From the NCBI GenBank assembly GCA_027186245.1, contig CP114491.1, positions 10,661,501 through 10,725,500 of the forward strand: a stretch of DNA of 64,000 nt, in the 5' to 3' direction. The stretch comes from Coriaria nepalensis (lineage: Eukaryota; Streptophyta; Magnoliopsida; Cucurbitales; Coriariaceae). The notes under the pieces are model-generated. The model saw only the letters and a program-made list of their open reading frames with translations. It was not told where the DNA came from and searched no databases. Made by a program: the position numbers and the translations under genes. Positions 11,968 through 22,577 of this stretch are shown here, piece by piece; the stretch's first letter is position 1, and the number at the start of each line of letters is the position of its first letter.

Positions 11968-14473
11968 TTAAGATGCTAAAAAACAAAATACATGCTTAAA
12001 AGTGGGGAGGAAACAAAAAAAAGAAAAACCAAGAAAAGAAAAGAAGTCACCTTTATAATATTCTTCCCGGAGCTTGGCGAGGGATGCAGCAATTTTCGCA
12101 CCAATAAGAGCATTATTCTTTACAAGTGCAATGTCTAATAAAATCTGGTTAAGAAAACTAGGCAACAAAAGTAAACAAAAAAAAAAATTTAAACCTCAAT
12201 GGTTTCTGCAACATTAAGCACATGAGGCTTCATTTGGTTCAGTACTTGTAACTTTAGTTTGAGCTCACATAAAATCCAGTTTTATGCCCAAACTCCAGTT
12301 TAGAACTCTAAACCAAATGAAATTTACGTAGAATGGTAAATAGAAGGATACTGGAAGCAAGTGAGGACCCTCCGGTTAGCTCACTCACTCTTTTAAGCAA
12401 GAAAGGAGTTTCTGCATTCCCTGTTATATTCGTATCCCTGAGATACAAAACAGCTTAATATACATATATGTCATCATAGACTTTGCAGTCTAAGTGATTA
12501 GAGAGAAAGTACAACATTATCAACCTTGCTTCTCGAAGGGCTCTCTGTATTGCATCCTCGATTGAGCTTCCAGAAGCCGAGTCCTCTTTCGGAATGGGGA
12601 CAGCAATCAGAATTCCATTTCCAAGCCCAAGTTTCGCATTTGCATCTGTACAGGGAAAGAACAAGTTAGTCAAGAGAAGAAAAACAAAGTTCCAAATGAT
12701 AAATGTGAAATGTGAAATGCTAAAACTAAAAGTAGCTTTATTCACTTGCCGATGAGTCGAGCAGCATCTTCAGGTGATTCTACACGACAAGGTACCTTGA
12801 TTTTTATCATCGTGAGCAAACAATAAACATCAATTGCACACAGAAAGTTGTTTTTTGGTTTAACAAGAAAGAAAGGAGAGAAATCGATACATTATTTGCA
12901 GTTATTAAAACATTGCTACAGAGAAATTTGACCGGATATTCTTTTTTGAGTGGAAAATTCATACCAGCTCATAGAAAACATATAAAATGCTAAGAACAGG
13001 TCGGTTATAATACCTGAAAGCCACTTGTTTCCGTGAAGAATGCAGGAAACTCATTAGTCTTATAAGCTGCAACACAAACTCCCTGTGTTTCCTGTTCAAA
13101 GAAAGAGGATGCTACATATTGGAAGCTGCATTTTTTATATTTGAATCTGAAGGCAATATAAATAGTAAGTACCAAATATTCAAGGGTCCTTGGAATGTCT
13201 AATATTGATTTTACACCAGCAGAGATAACAGCTACTGGTGTCCTTCCTAGCTCGGTTAGATCAGAAGATATATCCATAGCTGCAAACAATGATTCAGAAG
13301 TGAATTTATCAACCATAGATGCTAATGGCTATATGACTATTTATATTGCCTGTAACATTCACATGGCAAGTAGACTTACTTTGCTCTCCATGTCTATGTA
13401 CTCCTCCAATTCCCCCCGTAACAAAAACAGAGATACCAACCTGCGAATACTTTTTTATGTCCTGTCACAAGCTATGTGAAGAAATAAAAGGTTTAATGTG
13501 AAAGCCAAGGAAAAACTATCACCATAGATGCAAAGAACATCGTTGCAGAAACAGTAGTTGCACCATTGCCTCCACTAGCCACCTTCATAAATCAAAAGAA
13601 TGACTGTAAGACATTGCGGAAATTTTGATCATCATAAGATACAAAAGTTTACATATCCAATATTAAGTATGATTATTACTATCTCCACCCCCCTCTGTCA
13701 GCCTCTTTTAATTGTAATAACTTACAACATGTGCAATGTCTCTCCTGGCCGTCTTCTGAGCTTTAGTTCCTAGAGTAGCCAATCTTTCAAGTTCGTCGCT
13801 GCTTAAGCCTGAATAAGCCAAATTTAATACAAGCCATTTCAGATAACTGAAGTAGAATCAGATGCATTGAGAAATCTTAGACGTTAGAAATTACTACACA
13901 AATTTCTACAGGTAACAAGAACAATACCACAGTCAATGCAATTAAATTTCCATGTCAAAAATCCATTTTTCAAGGGAAAAGTCTATTAAAAAAAAAAAAG
14001 GTTCTACAAGAACTTTGATGGGTAAAAGGGAATCAACAGAAAGCTACACAATTTCAGGATAAATATAAGCATCATTTACAAGTTACATGAAATTTAAGGA
14101 AAAAGGAAAGGGAGAGTTTGAATACAAACACCTACGCATGGTGTGCCATTTAAGATCGCAATAGTTGCAGGGACAGCTCCATTCTTCCTAACTATGTCCT
14201 CTACCTCCTTAGCAGTTTCCAAATTTTGAGGATAAGGCATCCCTGAAACATAATGGGAAAGATGTATACACTCTATACAGGTAAGGGATACACAGTAGCA
14301 AAAGAAGCAGCTTGGGAAGAAGGTGGGGTTAACTAAAGCTGAAACCAAGTAGAGTTTTACCATGGGAGACGATGGTGGATTCAAGGGCCACGACTGCTTG
14401 GCCGCGAGTCAAAGCTTCGGAAACGTCTGGAGACATCTTGATCAGGCCCCTACCTGGAGTGTAATTTGAACCC

Positions 14474-14515
<42 letters not shown>

Positions 14516-14656
14516 GTGAATTTTGAAGTGCGGAAAAAAAAAAGAAAAAGATTGGAGCGTAGTGGGTAAAATTCTTACCTTTCTGTTTTCTGGAGGGTGG
14601 AAGTGTCTACTGAGATTGGATATTCGTGATCGAGCTGAAGAAGAAGAAGAAGCCAT
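11968..14656 (-). CDS. PUMY: Pseudouridine-5'-phosphate glycosidase, peroxisomal (PUMY)
   Basis: Cleaves pseudouridine monophosphate to uracil and ribose 5-phosphate, completing pseudouridine catabolism after the PUKI kinase. Thirteen exons: 14579-14656, 14361-14472, 14132-14242, 13726-13808, 13523-13582, 13380-13440, 13173-13279, 13014-13091, 12750-12795, 12525-12645, 12352-12437, 12051-12134 and 11968-11975. They give about 344 residues. Family blocks include [74 protein letters not shown] and [13 protein letters not shown]. Residues 10-18 (RISNLSRHF) fit the PTS2 consensus, matching the peroxisomal location known in Arabidopsis. Intron 9 has a GC donor. The intron 1 acceptor follows a long CT repeat. 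The last coding exon is only 8 nt (codons for Ala-Ser-stop with the split codon). It is divergent from the gene at 14951. Confidence 0.93.
14475..14512. repeat. (AG)19 microsatellite at the PUMY intron 1 acceptor
   Basis: Nineteen AG units on the plus strand read as CT on the transcribed strand. They stop only 3 nt before the first base of exon 2 and so form the polypyrimidine tract. Confidence 0.9.
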
Positions 14657-14950
14657 TGTTATCTCTTCCTCAAGTTATGAAAACTGACGCGAGGACTGGA
14701 AGAGAATAAGGAGCCAGCTTTTTCAATCGACGTGTAGTTTCTGTATATATAAACGAGCCTGTGTTTGGAATGTCGTTTAAAAACGACAAACAGAGTTTAT
14801 CTTAAACCAATCAAAATCACAAGCCGATACTGAAAAGAAGCCACGTGGGAGCTTCTTCCTCACTAAAACCAGTAGACCACAAATCAAATTTCACAAAATA
14901 GTGAGCTTCTTCCTCACTATTATCCTGTGTGTTGATGCTCTCTGGTTTTG
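14657..14950. promoter_or_regulatory. 294-bp bidirectional promoter between PUMY and the Rossmann-protein gene
   Basis: The two start codons face away from each other across 294 bp. A perfect G-box (CACGTG) is at 14842-14847. A TATA-like stretch near 14743-14751 could serve the minus-strand gene. The 17-mer GAGCTTCTTCCTCACTA occurs twice, at 14849-14865 and 14903-14919, so a short segment next to the G-box was duplicated. Co-regulation is an inference. Confidence 0.6.
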
Positions 14951-16842
14951 ATGGCTAGCAAGCTCTTCTGTTTCTCTTCCATTTCACTTGCAGATTTCCC
15001 CAAAACCCCTCAAAGAGTTCATCTATTTTCTTCTCTTCCACCGCCACTGCATAATTTGTCTACTGGGTATAGTTTTGCAAAGAGCTCTAGAGAGGGCTTG
15101 TTACCTTTACCTTTACCTTCACCACTCTGTGCTGTCAAACCGGAACTGCTTCAATCTCCAAATTCAGAATTGGAATCTACCCAAGATTCCAATTCTACTA
15201 CCCCTTCTTCTTCTAAATTTGTTCTTGTCCTTGGTGGATCAGGCGGTGTTGGTAGCTTCCATTTTTATTATTTCTGATATGATATATTCTTTGCTTCTTA
15301 CATGTTTGCGTTGATGTCTGAATGCACGAACCTTTCTGTATGTCTCAATACAATGTTGTTTTAGTGAGCTCTTAGCCTAGCAAGCGAGGGAGCTTATTTC
15401 CATTTTGACCTTCAATACAGTTCCTATTTACTTGTTTTATTTCTTTGTAGATTTGGTCCTCTTTTTTTTAATGCTCTGTTTTTACAGGGCAATTAGTAGT
15501 GGCATCATTGCTCGATCGTAAAATCAAATCAAGGATATTAATACGCGACCCGGAAAAAGCTAAAGCTTTGTTCGGTCAGCTAGATGAAGACATATTGCAG
15601 GTACTGAAACAATCATTGCTTCTTAAGGTTTATAGTTCCAGAAACTTTATTTATGATAAGAGAATTCCAAACTCAATAGGTAGTCAAAGCCGACACCCGT
15701 AATCCGGACGATCTCGACCCATCAATGTTTGAGGTTTGTACTTCAATTTTTGACTTTTTGAAGATACCTACGATGATTTCCAAGAAACTGACTATTTTGT
15801 CATTAAAATTGGTGTGTGGGATAGGGTGTCACACATGTGATTTGCTGCACAGGAACAACAGCCTTTCCTTCCAAGAGATGGGATGGAGATAATACACCCG
15901 AAAGAGTAGGTTAGCATCGTTATCATCGTTGTCATCAATAGTATTGTTTACTCGAGTTTTTAGCTACATATTTTCAAATTCGAAACATATATATAGCTGC
16001 TTTGTGATTGTAGATTGGGAGGGTGTAAGGAATGTTATATCGGTAATACCCCGATCAGTCGAGAGGGTAGTTCTTGTTTCCTCAATTGGCGTTACCAAAT
16101 TCAATGAGTTGCCTTGGAAGTACGAATTTTATCAACTAATCAACACGCTTTATTTTCCTTAATTAATCGACATCTTCTTCAGCATTGATGAAACATAGAC
16201 TGGCTTATATTGGATTTGGATGTCTTTCCCCTGTAGCATCATGAACCTTTTTGGAGTACTCAAATATAAGAAACAAGGCGAAGATTTTCTTCGTAATTCC
16301 GGTCTTCCGTTTACAATAATCAGGTTCAGTTTTCCTCCTTTTTCTTCACAGATTAACAAATTAGAGGAAGTCTAACACAATTTTGTGAAGCAGGCCAGGT
16401 AGGTTGACCGATGGACCATACACCTCATATGATCTTAATACTTTACTCAAAGCTACGGCCGGAGAAAGACGAGCCGTTGTCATCGGTCAAGGTGGGAACC
16501 CCAGCAACAATTTCTTAACCGACTTTTTTTTGTTTCTAGATCAAATTCTACGTTTTTGCGGTCGATTGTTTATTTATTTTCGTTTCAGGAGATAAACTTG
16601 TGGGAGAGGCAAGTAGGATTGTAGTTGCAGAAGCTTGCATACAGGCTCTTGACATAGATTTCACTCAAGGCAATGTGTATGAAATTAGTTCAGTTGAGGT
16701 ATTAACATCTCTCTCTACCCTTCTATTGGCCCAACTTCCTTTTTTGCTTGAGCTCAAGTTGATTAATATTTTGCAGGGGGAAGGTCCAGGTAGTGATCCC
16801 CAAAAATGGAGTGAACTGTTCAAAGCTGCCCAATCTCAATGA
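14951..16842 (+). CDS. Atypical SDR / NAD(P)-binding Rossmann-fold protein, plastid-type
   Basis: Nine exons: 14951-15251, 15488-15600, 15680-15733, 15825-15909, 16014-16119, 16237-16323, 16394-16491, 16589-16698 and 16777-16842, all phase-consistent, giving about 339 residues. The first 60 or so residues are Ser/Pro-rich and basic, like a chloroplast transit peptide. The dinucleotide-binding loop VLGGSGGVGQLVVASLLDR follows at about residues 94-112. Further conserved blocks are THVICCTGTTAFPSKRWDGD, VERVVLVSSIGVTKFNELPW, MNLFGVLKYKKQGEDFLRNS and FTIIRPGRLTDGPYTSYDLN. The VVLVSS-type strand and YKKQGEDFLR segment are typical of NmrA-like atypical SDRs (SDR_a5). It resembles an Arabidopsis protein I recall as At1g72640. 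Substrate is unknown. No lesion seen. Confidence 0.85.
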
Positions 16843-17319
16843 TTATACTCGAGGCATTTTAAGGTGCTTCCGTATATAATCCGGGCGGTCAGGATTGCAC
16901 CACATCATCAATTACAATTGTGTGACACAATACTAACCGCTTGGAGTACATACTCCGGGAGTATTTTCACATTCATATATACTCATTGCTTGCAAATATG
17001 TATATAGCTACACTAATACTACAATTTCATTCTTCTTTTATTTTTCTTCAAAGATCATAAATAGAGTTAGCCATATCCAACATTTTCATATAAAGATATT
17101 GATACAAAATCTTTCACTGAGATAAACTAAACTCTGGAACGATGAAGGTTTCACATATACTATTTCGATAAACTAAACTCTGGAATGATGAAGGTTTCAC
17201 CGAAAAGAAATCGTACACGGAAAAGGAAGATAAATATCAAAAAGGCCAATGAATTGGCCTTGTGAATTCCAGGGACGATGTTCGAACGACTTACCGATCA
17301 TACTTCTCTAAGTTCTCTT
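16843..17319. other. 3' flanks of convergent genes
   Basis: About 480 bp between the stop of the Rossmann-protein gene and the end of the HY2 pseudogene. Nothing coding is seen. It contains a 46-bp-period duplication (17121-17200). Confidence 0.6.
17121..17200. repeat. Tandem duplication, 46-bp period
   Basis: A 34-bp block beginning GATAAACTAAACTCTGGAA occurs at 17121-17154 and again at 17167-17200 with a single mismatch (C to T), separated by 12 bp. It lies just downstream of the HY2 pseudogene. Confidence 0.9.
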
Positions 17320-18908
17320 CTAACGTACACTTCCATCTTTGCGGCGGTATTCCAGAAAGTAATTTAAAAAGCTTTTGCTTCCGAGCTCATCGATGCCATT
17401 AAATAGGAATTTCCTTACTAAATCCTGTGGATTGATTACAAAAGGTTAACAAGCATTTTTCCTGCTAATTGAGCAGATAAGCAATGGAACTTTACCTTGG
17501 CATGCTCTCTCCAATTAACTTCTTTAGAACTCCATGACCTGGATCCTACTTTCCAAAAAACCGGTCACGAAAATAATGGTGTTTCCAGAAACGATCATAA
17601 TTTTTGGACTATGCAGCTCAAGCTACATGTATGAAAAGCAGTGTATGCGATTTCTATCCTTAAATATGGCTCAAGATTCCAAGTTTCAATTCATGTATCC
17701 TAATGTTCTTGTCCTTAGTCAGATACCTTTTCTTCTCGCCATGACAAATATCTATGTTGTGCTTTGCGATTACATGTAATTTGAGATTCATCTGTCTCCA
17801 CCACAGCATAGTCCATCAGCTTAAGCCAAGCCTACAACGATTTTGTAAACCGAAAATTTCAGCCACCCTTTAAAAATCCAAGCAGAAGCTAAAAGTAAAT
17901 AACTCTATGAGTGAGAGTTTTACAAGAAAACAGATACCTCGTAATAGTCCATGAATGCAGAATATAAAACATCATACTTATCCTGGCTTGATGAAAGCCT
18001 GGTCCATATCACAATTGGCGAGAAAAATTTCGACAACTCGCTTGTAAGCTTTCCTCCCCATGGTAAAAGCTGCATGAAATCTCTGTTCAGTCACCATAAC
18101 ATGAAATTTTTAGACAGAATTTGAAAAAAGGGGAGAATGACTATTTCAAGAGCAGTAACTTCCTTCAGCATGAACCAAACTACTATTACCTGATCATATT
18201 TGAGACCAAGACGCATTAAGCTTTTGTAGTACTTGTCCCGGTAATCACCTCGACTAATCACATCATGCAATGGACTAAGATCCCTACAAAAGGACGCTCC
18301 AGATTATACATGAACTTGGTCCGACAAAAAGTTAAATTTGACTAGTCTCTTATCAAGGTTTGAGTTTTGAGAGAACTTACAGGACTACTATGTTGGTATT
18401 CGCACTGAAGAAGTTAGCACAAAATATGGGAACATCGTATTCAGGTTCTGGGAAGACAGCAAAATCCAATATCTATACACGCATTTATCGAAAGGGATTC
18501 TAAATAGAGAGAAGAAAATGAAAAAAAAAAAAAAAACCTGCATTGCTTCACTCTCAACACACAGACTGCGTAGAAATCTAATATTGGGAGCTTGGAATGA
18601 TTTCATTTGAAGCTCTACTTTGCCATCCATGGAAATCACAGAACTATACTTCTCCTACAAAGTACAAACCATAAGAGAGAGAGAGCGAGAGAGCGGGACA
18701 GAGAAGAGAAGAAAAGTACCTGTAAAGGGGAAGGGATCAAATGGGTCTGGATCTTGGTCTAATCTTAAGTGAACTGAATGAATTTCTGGTAAGAAACTGC
18801 AGAAGCTTGAAGAAACCCTCCTCCACTCTTGCTAGTAGTACACAGAATGCTAAGAAATGGTGGATATTCCAGGCGTAACGAAAGGTTTAGAGAGGAACAA
18901 AGATCCAT
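17320..18908 (-). pseudogene. HY2: Disrupted phytochromobilin:ferredoxin oxidoreductase (HY2) copy
   Basis: HY2 reduces biliverdin to phytochromobilin, the phytochrome chromophore, in plastids. Eight exons can be placed: 18720-18908, 18538-18654, 18381-18472, 18190-18283, 17938-18069, 17727-17831, 17496-17545 and 17320-17424. Blocks such as SLCVESEAMQ, PIFCANFF, LLPWGGKLTSEL, KFFSPIVIWTRLSSSQDKYD, VLYSAFMDYYE and FLFNGIDELGSKSFLNYF are clearly HY2. Three lesions are seen. Exon 1 has in-frame stops TAA (18765-18767, codon 48) and TAG (18759-18761, codon 50). Exon 7 is 50 nt instead of a multiple of three, losing one base in the segment equal to Arabidopsis ENLAK, so exon 8 is out of frame and hits a stop at once. 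All splice borders remain intact, which implies recent inactivation. It could instead be an assembly error. A functional copy would be expected elsewhere. Confidence 0.82.
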
Positions 18909-20007
18909 GCTTGAAACTTGAAAGACTTTGTTTTCAATGCCACCATTCCAATTTCACAACGTCTTTCTCTCTCCTAATCGCCACAGCTCTTCGAAGAGAG
19001 TAGAGAAGATGAAGTAGAAAATGGAAAGCTGATTTCAGACAGCACGATTTTGTTGAGGCCAAAAGAAGAAAGTTTAGAGAATGTTCTTATAAATTTGACG
19101 AAAGTTGTGGATCAAACTATAAATTATTATAATGACTGAAGTCAATTTCTAGATATCAATGACATCAGCGATAATATGAGAACACGTGCAGTGCGTGTGC
19201 CTGGTATTTGCATTTGGGCTGGGGTAGTGGGTCGTTCTTTTACGATTGGGCCACGTTGTTTGCTTGGGCCTTTTGGCGTCTCTCCCCGTTAAATTGAACA
19301 GTTTCAGTTAAGACGTCGGTTTCCTCAATCTGATACACAAGGTTGAGAACTCGACCTCCATTGTTGCTTAACTCTCAAGCAATGTGGAAATGGAACGAAG
19401 ACTCTTCTTCTTCTTCTATCTCTATATCTCTTTCGGTGGTGTCATTTCTAAATTCTCAAGCTCGGTTTTGCGTCCTAGTTATCTGGTTAGGTAAGTGGTA
19501 CCGATTCGTTCAGTTTCTCTTTCTGCTTCCACATTTTTCCCGAAATTGATTCCATAGAATTCAAAGTTCGAACCCTACTATATGTCTCGTTTTCTCCCCT
19601 TTTTGAGAGATTCGAGCTGTCTTGTGATTCTTCGTCCTGTACATTCCTGATATCAGATCTCCCACCTTTGCGTTCAGCGATATCTTGTGCTTTTTAGTAA
19701 ACGGTCAAGGAAAATACTTCTGTAGATCTTAATCTAGGGCTTTACTTAAGAACTTGCCGTGGTATCAATGTATATTGAATTCGGAAATTTCCTTGCTGAA
19801 TGATATACTATTGATTAAAGATGCATTCAGAATGTATTAAAGATCTGTTTCCACAATCCTCTTGCTCCTTCATTCAATTCCTTTTTCGCTATGACTTTGT
19901 TGAAACTAAAAGAAACTTATGTAAAAAAAATTTCACAATTTCAAAGTAGACCATTTCTGTCATGGAGACTAATGGACAGCCAGTTGGGTAAACAGGTTTG
20001 AGGTAAC
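18909..20007. other. Intergenic, upstream of the HY2 pseudogene
   Basis: A GC-richer stretch at about 19190-19310 (GGGCC motifs) looks like an old promoter region. A Ser-rich open frame with ATG at 19381 ends near a good donor (GTAAGTGG at 19491), but no downstream exon with family resemblance follows. I do not call a gene. Confidence 0.45.
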
Positions 20008-20300
20008 ATGGATGACAGGACGGAATTCAATCCGAGAGGGGAGAAGTTTTATGATATCTTGAAAGATACAGAGCAGAAGTTATATGAAGGCTGTGAGACT
20101 CATACAAGATTATCGTTTGTGATAAACTTGTTTCACCTGAATTGCTTGCATAATTTGAGCGATTTGATACTTGGTCAGTTCCTTGAAATCTTTGATCAGG
20201 CACTCCCTAAGCCCACTGCTTGTCCCAAGAATGTTTCTGAGGCTCATAAAATGATTCAAGACATTGGTCTTGAATATAAAAAGAACGATTCCTACAGCAA
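20008..20300 (+). mobile_element. Fragment of CACTA (En/Spm) TNP2-like transposase
   Basis: The frame from 20008 reads EKFYDILKDTEQKLYEGCE, then THTRLSFVINLFHLNCLHNL, then FLEIFDQALPKPTACPKNVS, and EAHKMIQDIGLEYKK. This matches the segment of plant TNP2-type CACTA transposases usually read as EKFKNLL-DAE-PLYPGCKKFTKLS...L-LPE---LPNSMYEAKK-LS-LGL-YEKI. The similarity stops where the invariant ACPNDC motif should be (here NDSYSKM). The upstream zinc-finger domain and the downstream catalytic domain are absent. No CACTA terminal repeats with a 3-bp target duplication were found around it. It is a decayed internal fragment and cannot move on its own. Confidence 0.75.
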
Positions 20301-20459
20301 AATGATCCCCACCAGAAATGCCGGTGAAGGAATTGATGATAATCACATCCAACATATTTCTGTAAGATTTTAACCTGACGCCACAGAAATGATATCTTCA
20401 TTATTTACTAACCACTTTTAGAAAAGTGGTTTAATTAATGTGAATTTTGTTTGTCTATG

Positions 20460-20760
20460 ATTTGCATCAGAGAATACAAGAAGCAGATAGACTGGAATCC
20501 GTAAGCTCTGACTTTGAGAGATGTTCCAGGTTCAAATAAATGATGCAACTTCCAAAGAACCTTTTGGTCAAATAAAAGTGCTTCGGAAAAAAATGAGGAG
20601 GAGGTTCAGAGACATGAGAAAAGTACTGTAAGCTGGAGGAGATGATTCGAAGAGCTAATGACAAGCATCAACAAAATAGAGATGACTTATCTACTTTGAG
20701 GGAGGTGGTGAATGGTTTTCTGAACTCCGTAAACAGTAGGAATAGGTAAGAAACTTTTGT
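20460..20760 (+). other. Decayed coding-like sequence of unknown origin
   Basis: Shifting frames read RIQEADRLESVSSDFERCS, then ATSKEPFGQIKVLRKKMRRR, then KLEEMIRRANDKHQQNRDDL followed by STLREVVNGFLNSVNSRNR. Stops and frame changes separate them. The last piece is helical and charged and looks like part of a coiled-coil protein. I do not recognise the family. It may be a gene fragment captured by, or neighbouring, the CACTA remnant. Confidence 0.35.
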
Positions 20761-22577
20761 CTTCATTCATACGAATTAGTATGTTACTTTTTGTTATGCA
20801 GTAAATAAGTTTACTCTTCTAGTTTCGGTTGAATATTTAGTTGAATATATGTCTCATAAGAGTGAGGTCAATAGCAATAGACATTTTATTCCTGTGGTAG
20901 CCATCTGTTTGTCTCAGCGAGTTACATTTTTTGAGCTTTACATGTTCAGGCATACTAACAAAGCCGTCTGATTATGTTGTTTTCCAATCTTTTAGAAATT
21001 ATTCAAACATCTTTGATATCTAGATTAACATGGAAATATGGGATAATACATATATGTTAATTACACAGGTCGTTCGGTAGCTCCGGGAATTGATGTGACT
21101 TGTCCACTTTTTTTTTTCTGTGCTAACTGTAATCTGCTACAACCATGAGAAAGTGATCAATTTTCTTTTGGAGGTTGTATGTTTGTATTTCATTTAGAGA
21201 AGTTTGTTCCATTTTCAACGTAATCTATGATGTTATAAATCTATGTTTGGGTGTTGTGTAAAGATATGGACAATTCAGATTAATGTTGAAACTGAAACGG
21301 ATAGAAACAAACAAAATCTCAAGTTTCAGTGTTTTGCAGCCTCAAAATAGGAGGAAGATGAAGCCAGAAGAAGAGAAGAAGAAAACAAGCTGAATGAACA
21401 AAACGGCATGAAAAATTGGTGTGTGGTCATCGTCTCATCCTACGAAGGGTGGTTTGGAACCAACCCATTATCACTTTACCCCTTACAGTTGCTTTCCATA
21501 CCTCAACCAAATAACAAATGGGTCAAGGTGATATTACAATAATTTATTGTATGATTTTCGTGTAGTTAGATAAATAAAATCATGTAGTTAGATAAATGAA
21601 ATTGTGTTACGTATAACTGACTTTGCGAAATAACACACAATTTCACTTATCATATAATGATACATAAATCATGTTCATAAATTTCTCATGAAATGACATG
21701 GGTGAATGACAAAAATTAAAACAAACACAGAGCATAGAAAACTATGAATTAATTTAGCTTAGTGTGACGTATAATTTAATCAGTACAAATCTTCTATCAA
21801 AATATGTACACTTGATAGTGCAAATTCGAATCCCAAAGCAACAATCTTCTTAAGCTCTCATCTGCCACGTTGATTGGCTTTCTCTCGCTAAACAATACTT
21901 GTCTTCTTGTTTGTCATTTCCCTCTATATTTATGAGTTTCTCCTTTGTCCATTGTTTCTCTCAGCTTCTGCACAAGTTTCAGACATACTCAGAAGTCAGA
22001 AGAACCACCCCAGTCTTTCAGGTCAGCTTCCTTAAACCATCCTATGCTCTTGTGCTTCTTACTTGATTAATTATATAAGCATGTGGGTCTTCTTATACAG
22101 TTTTGATTGCTATATATATACACATAAATAACTGAGCTAAGTTTCTCCTAATTATCTTTTATCTATCTGGGTATGTTCAGTTCCTTGATACATGTTTTCA
22201 ACGGAAGATCAACCCCCCCCCCCCCCCGAAAAGAATAAAACTATCAAAAATAGGATGAATTGAGGATGAATAAAACTATCACCCGTCTGTAGTAAAACGA
22301 GATGTATAAAACTGCCACCCGTCTGTAACTACCTCTTATCGAAGTTTATCGTGAATTTTTTGTTAGAGATGGTGTGAGAGTAAACTACCCTGAGGCCTAC
22401 ATAAATTTTGCACTACATACTGATTTTCCCTGCTCAAGAAGAATGCATGGAATTCATTGTTTTATTGTTACTTGTTGAATCCTCTCTCTGTTTCTCCAGC
22501 AGGGACATTTCTCTTCTCAGCACTTGCTGAAATTCCCATTTCCACATTGAAATTTCAAGGAAGGGAAGAAGAAGAAG
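20761..22577. promoter_or_regulatory. Intergenic DNA, then AGT1 promoter and 5' leader with intron
   Basis: No gene is seen from 20.76 to 21.83 kb. The AGT1 promoter probably begins near 21.84 kb: a CACGTT core lies near 21866 and a TATA-like CTATATTTAT near 21932. A likely 5'UTR intron runs from 22022 (donor after TTTCAG) to about 22502 (acceptor CTCCAGCAG). Inside that intron are a 15-base C run (22213-22227) and two imperfect copies of a 20-bp block ending CACCCGTCTGTA (near 22279 and 22317). Confidence 0.55.

Noticed and set aside
19343..19549. Ser-rich short open frame with a good donor after it, possible first exon
   Set aside because: No following exon in the right phase with any family match before the CACTA fragment; kept only as a note.
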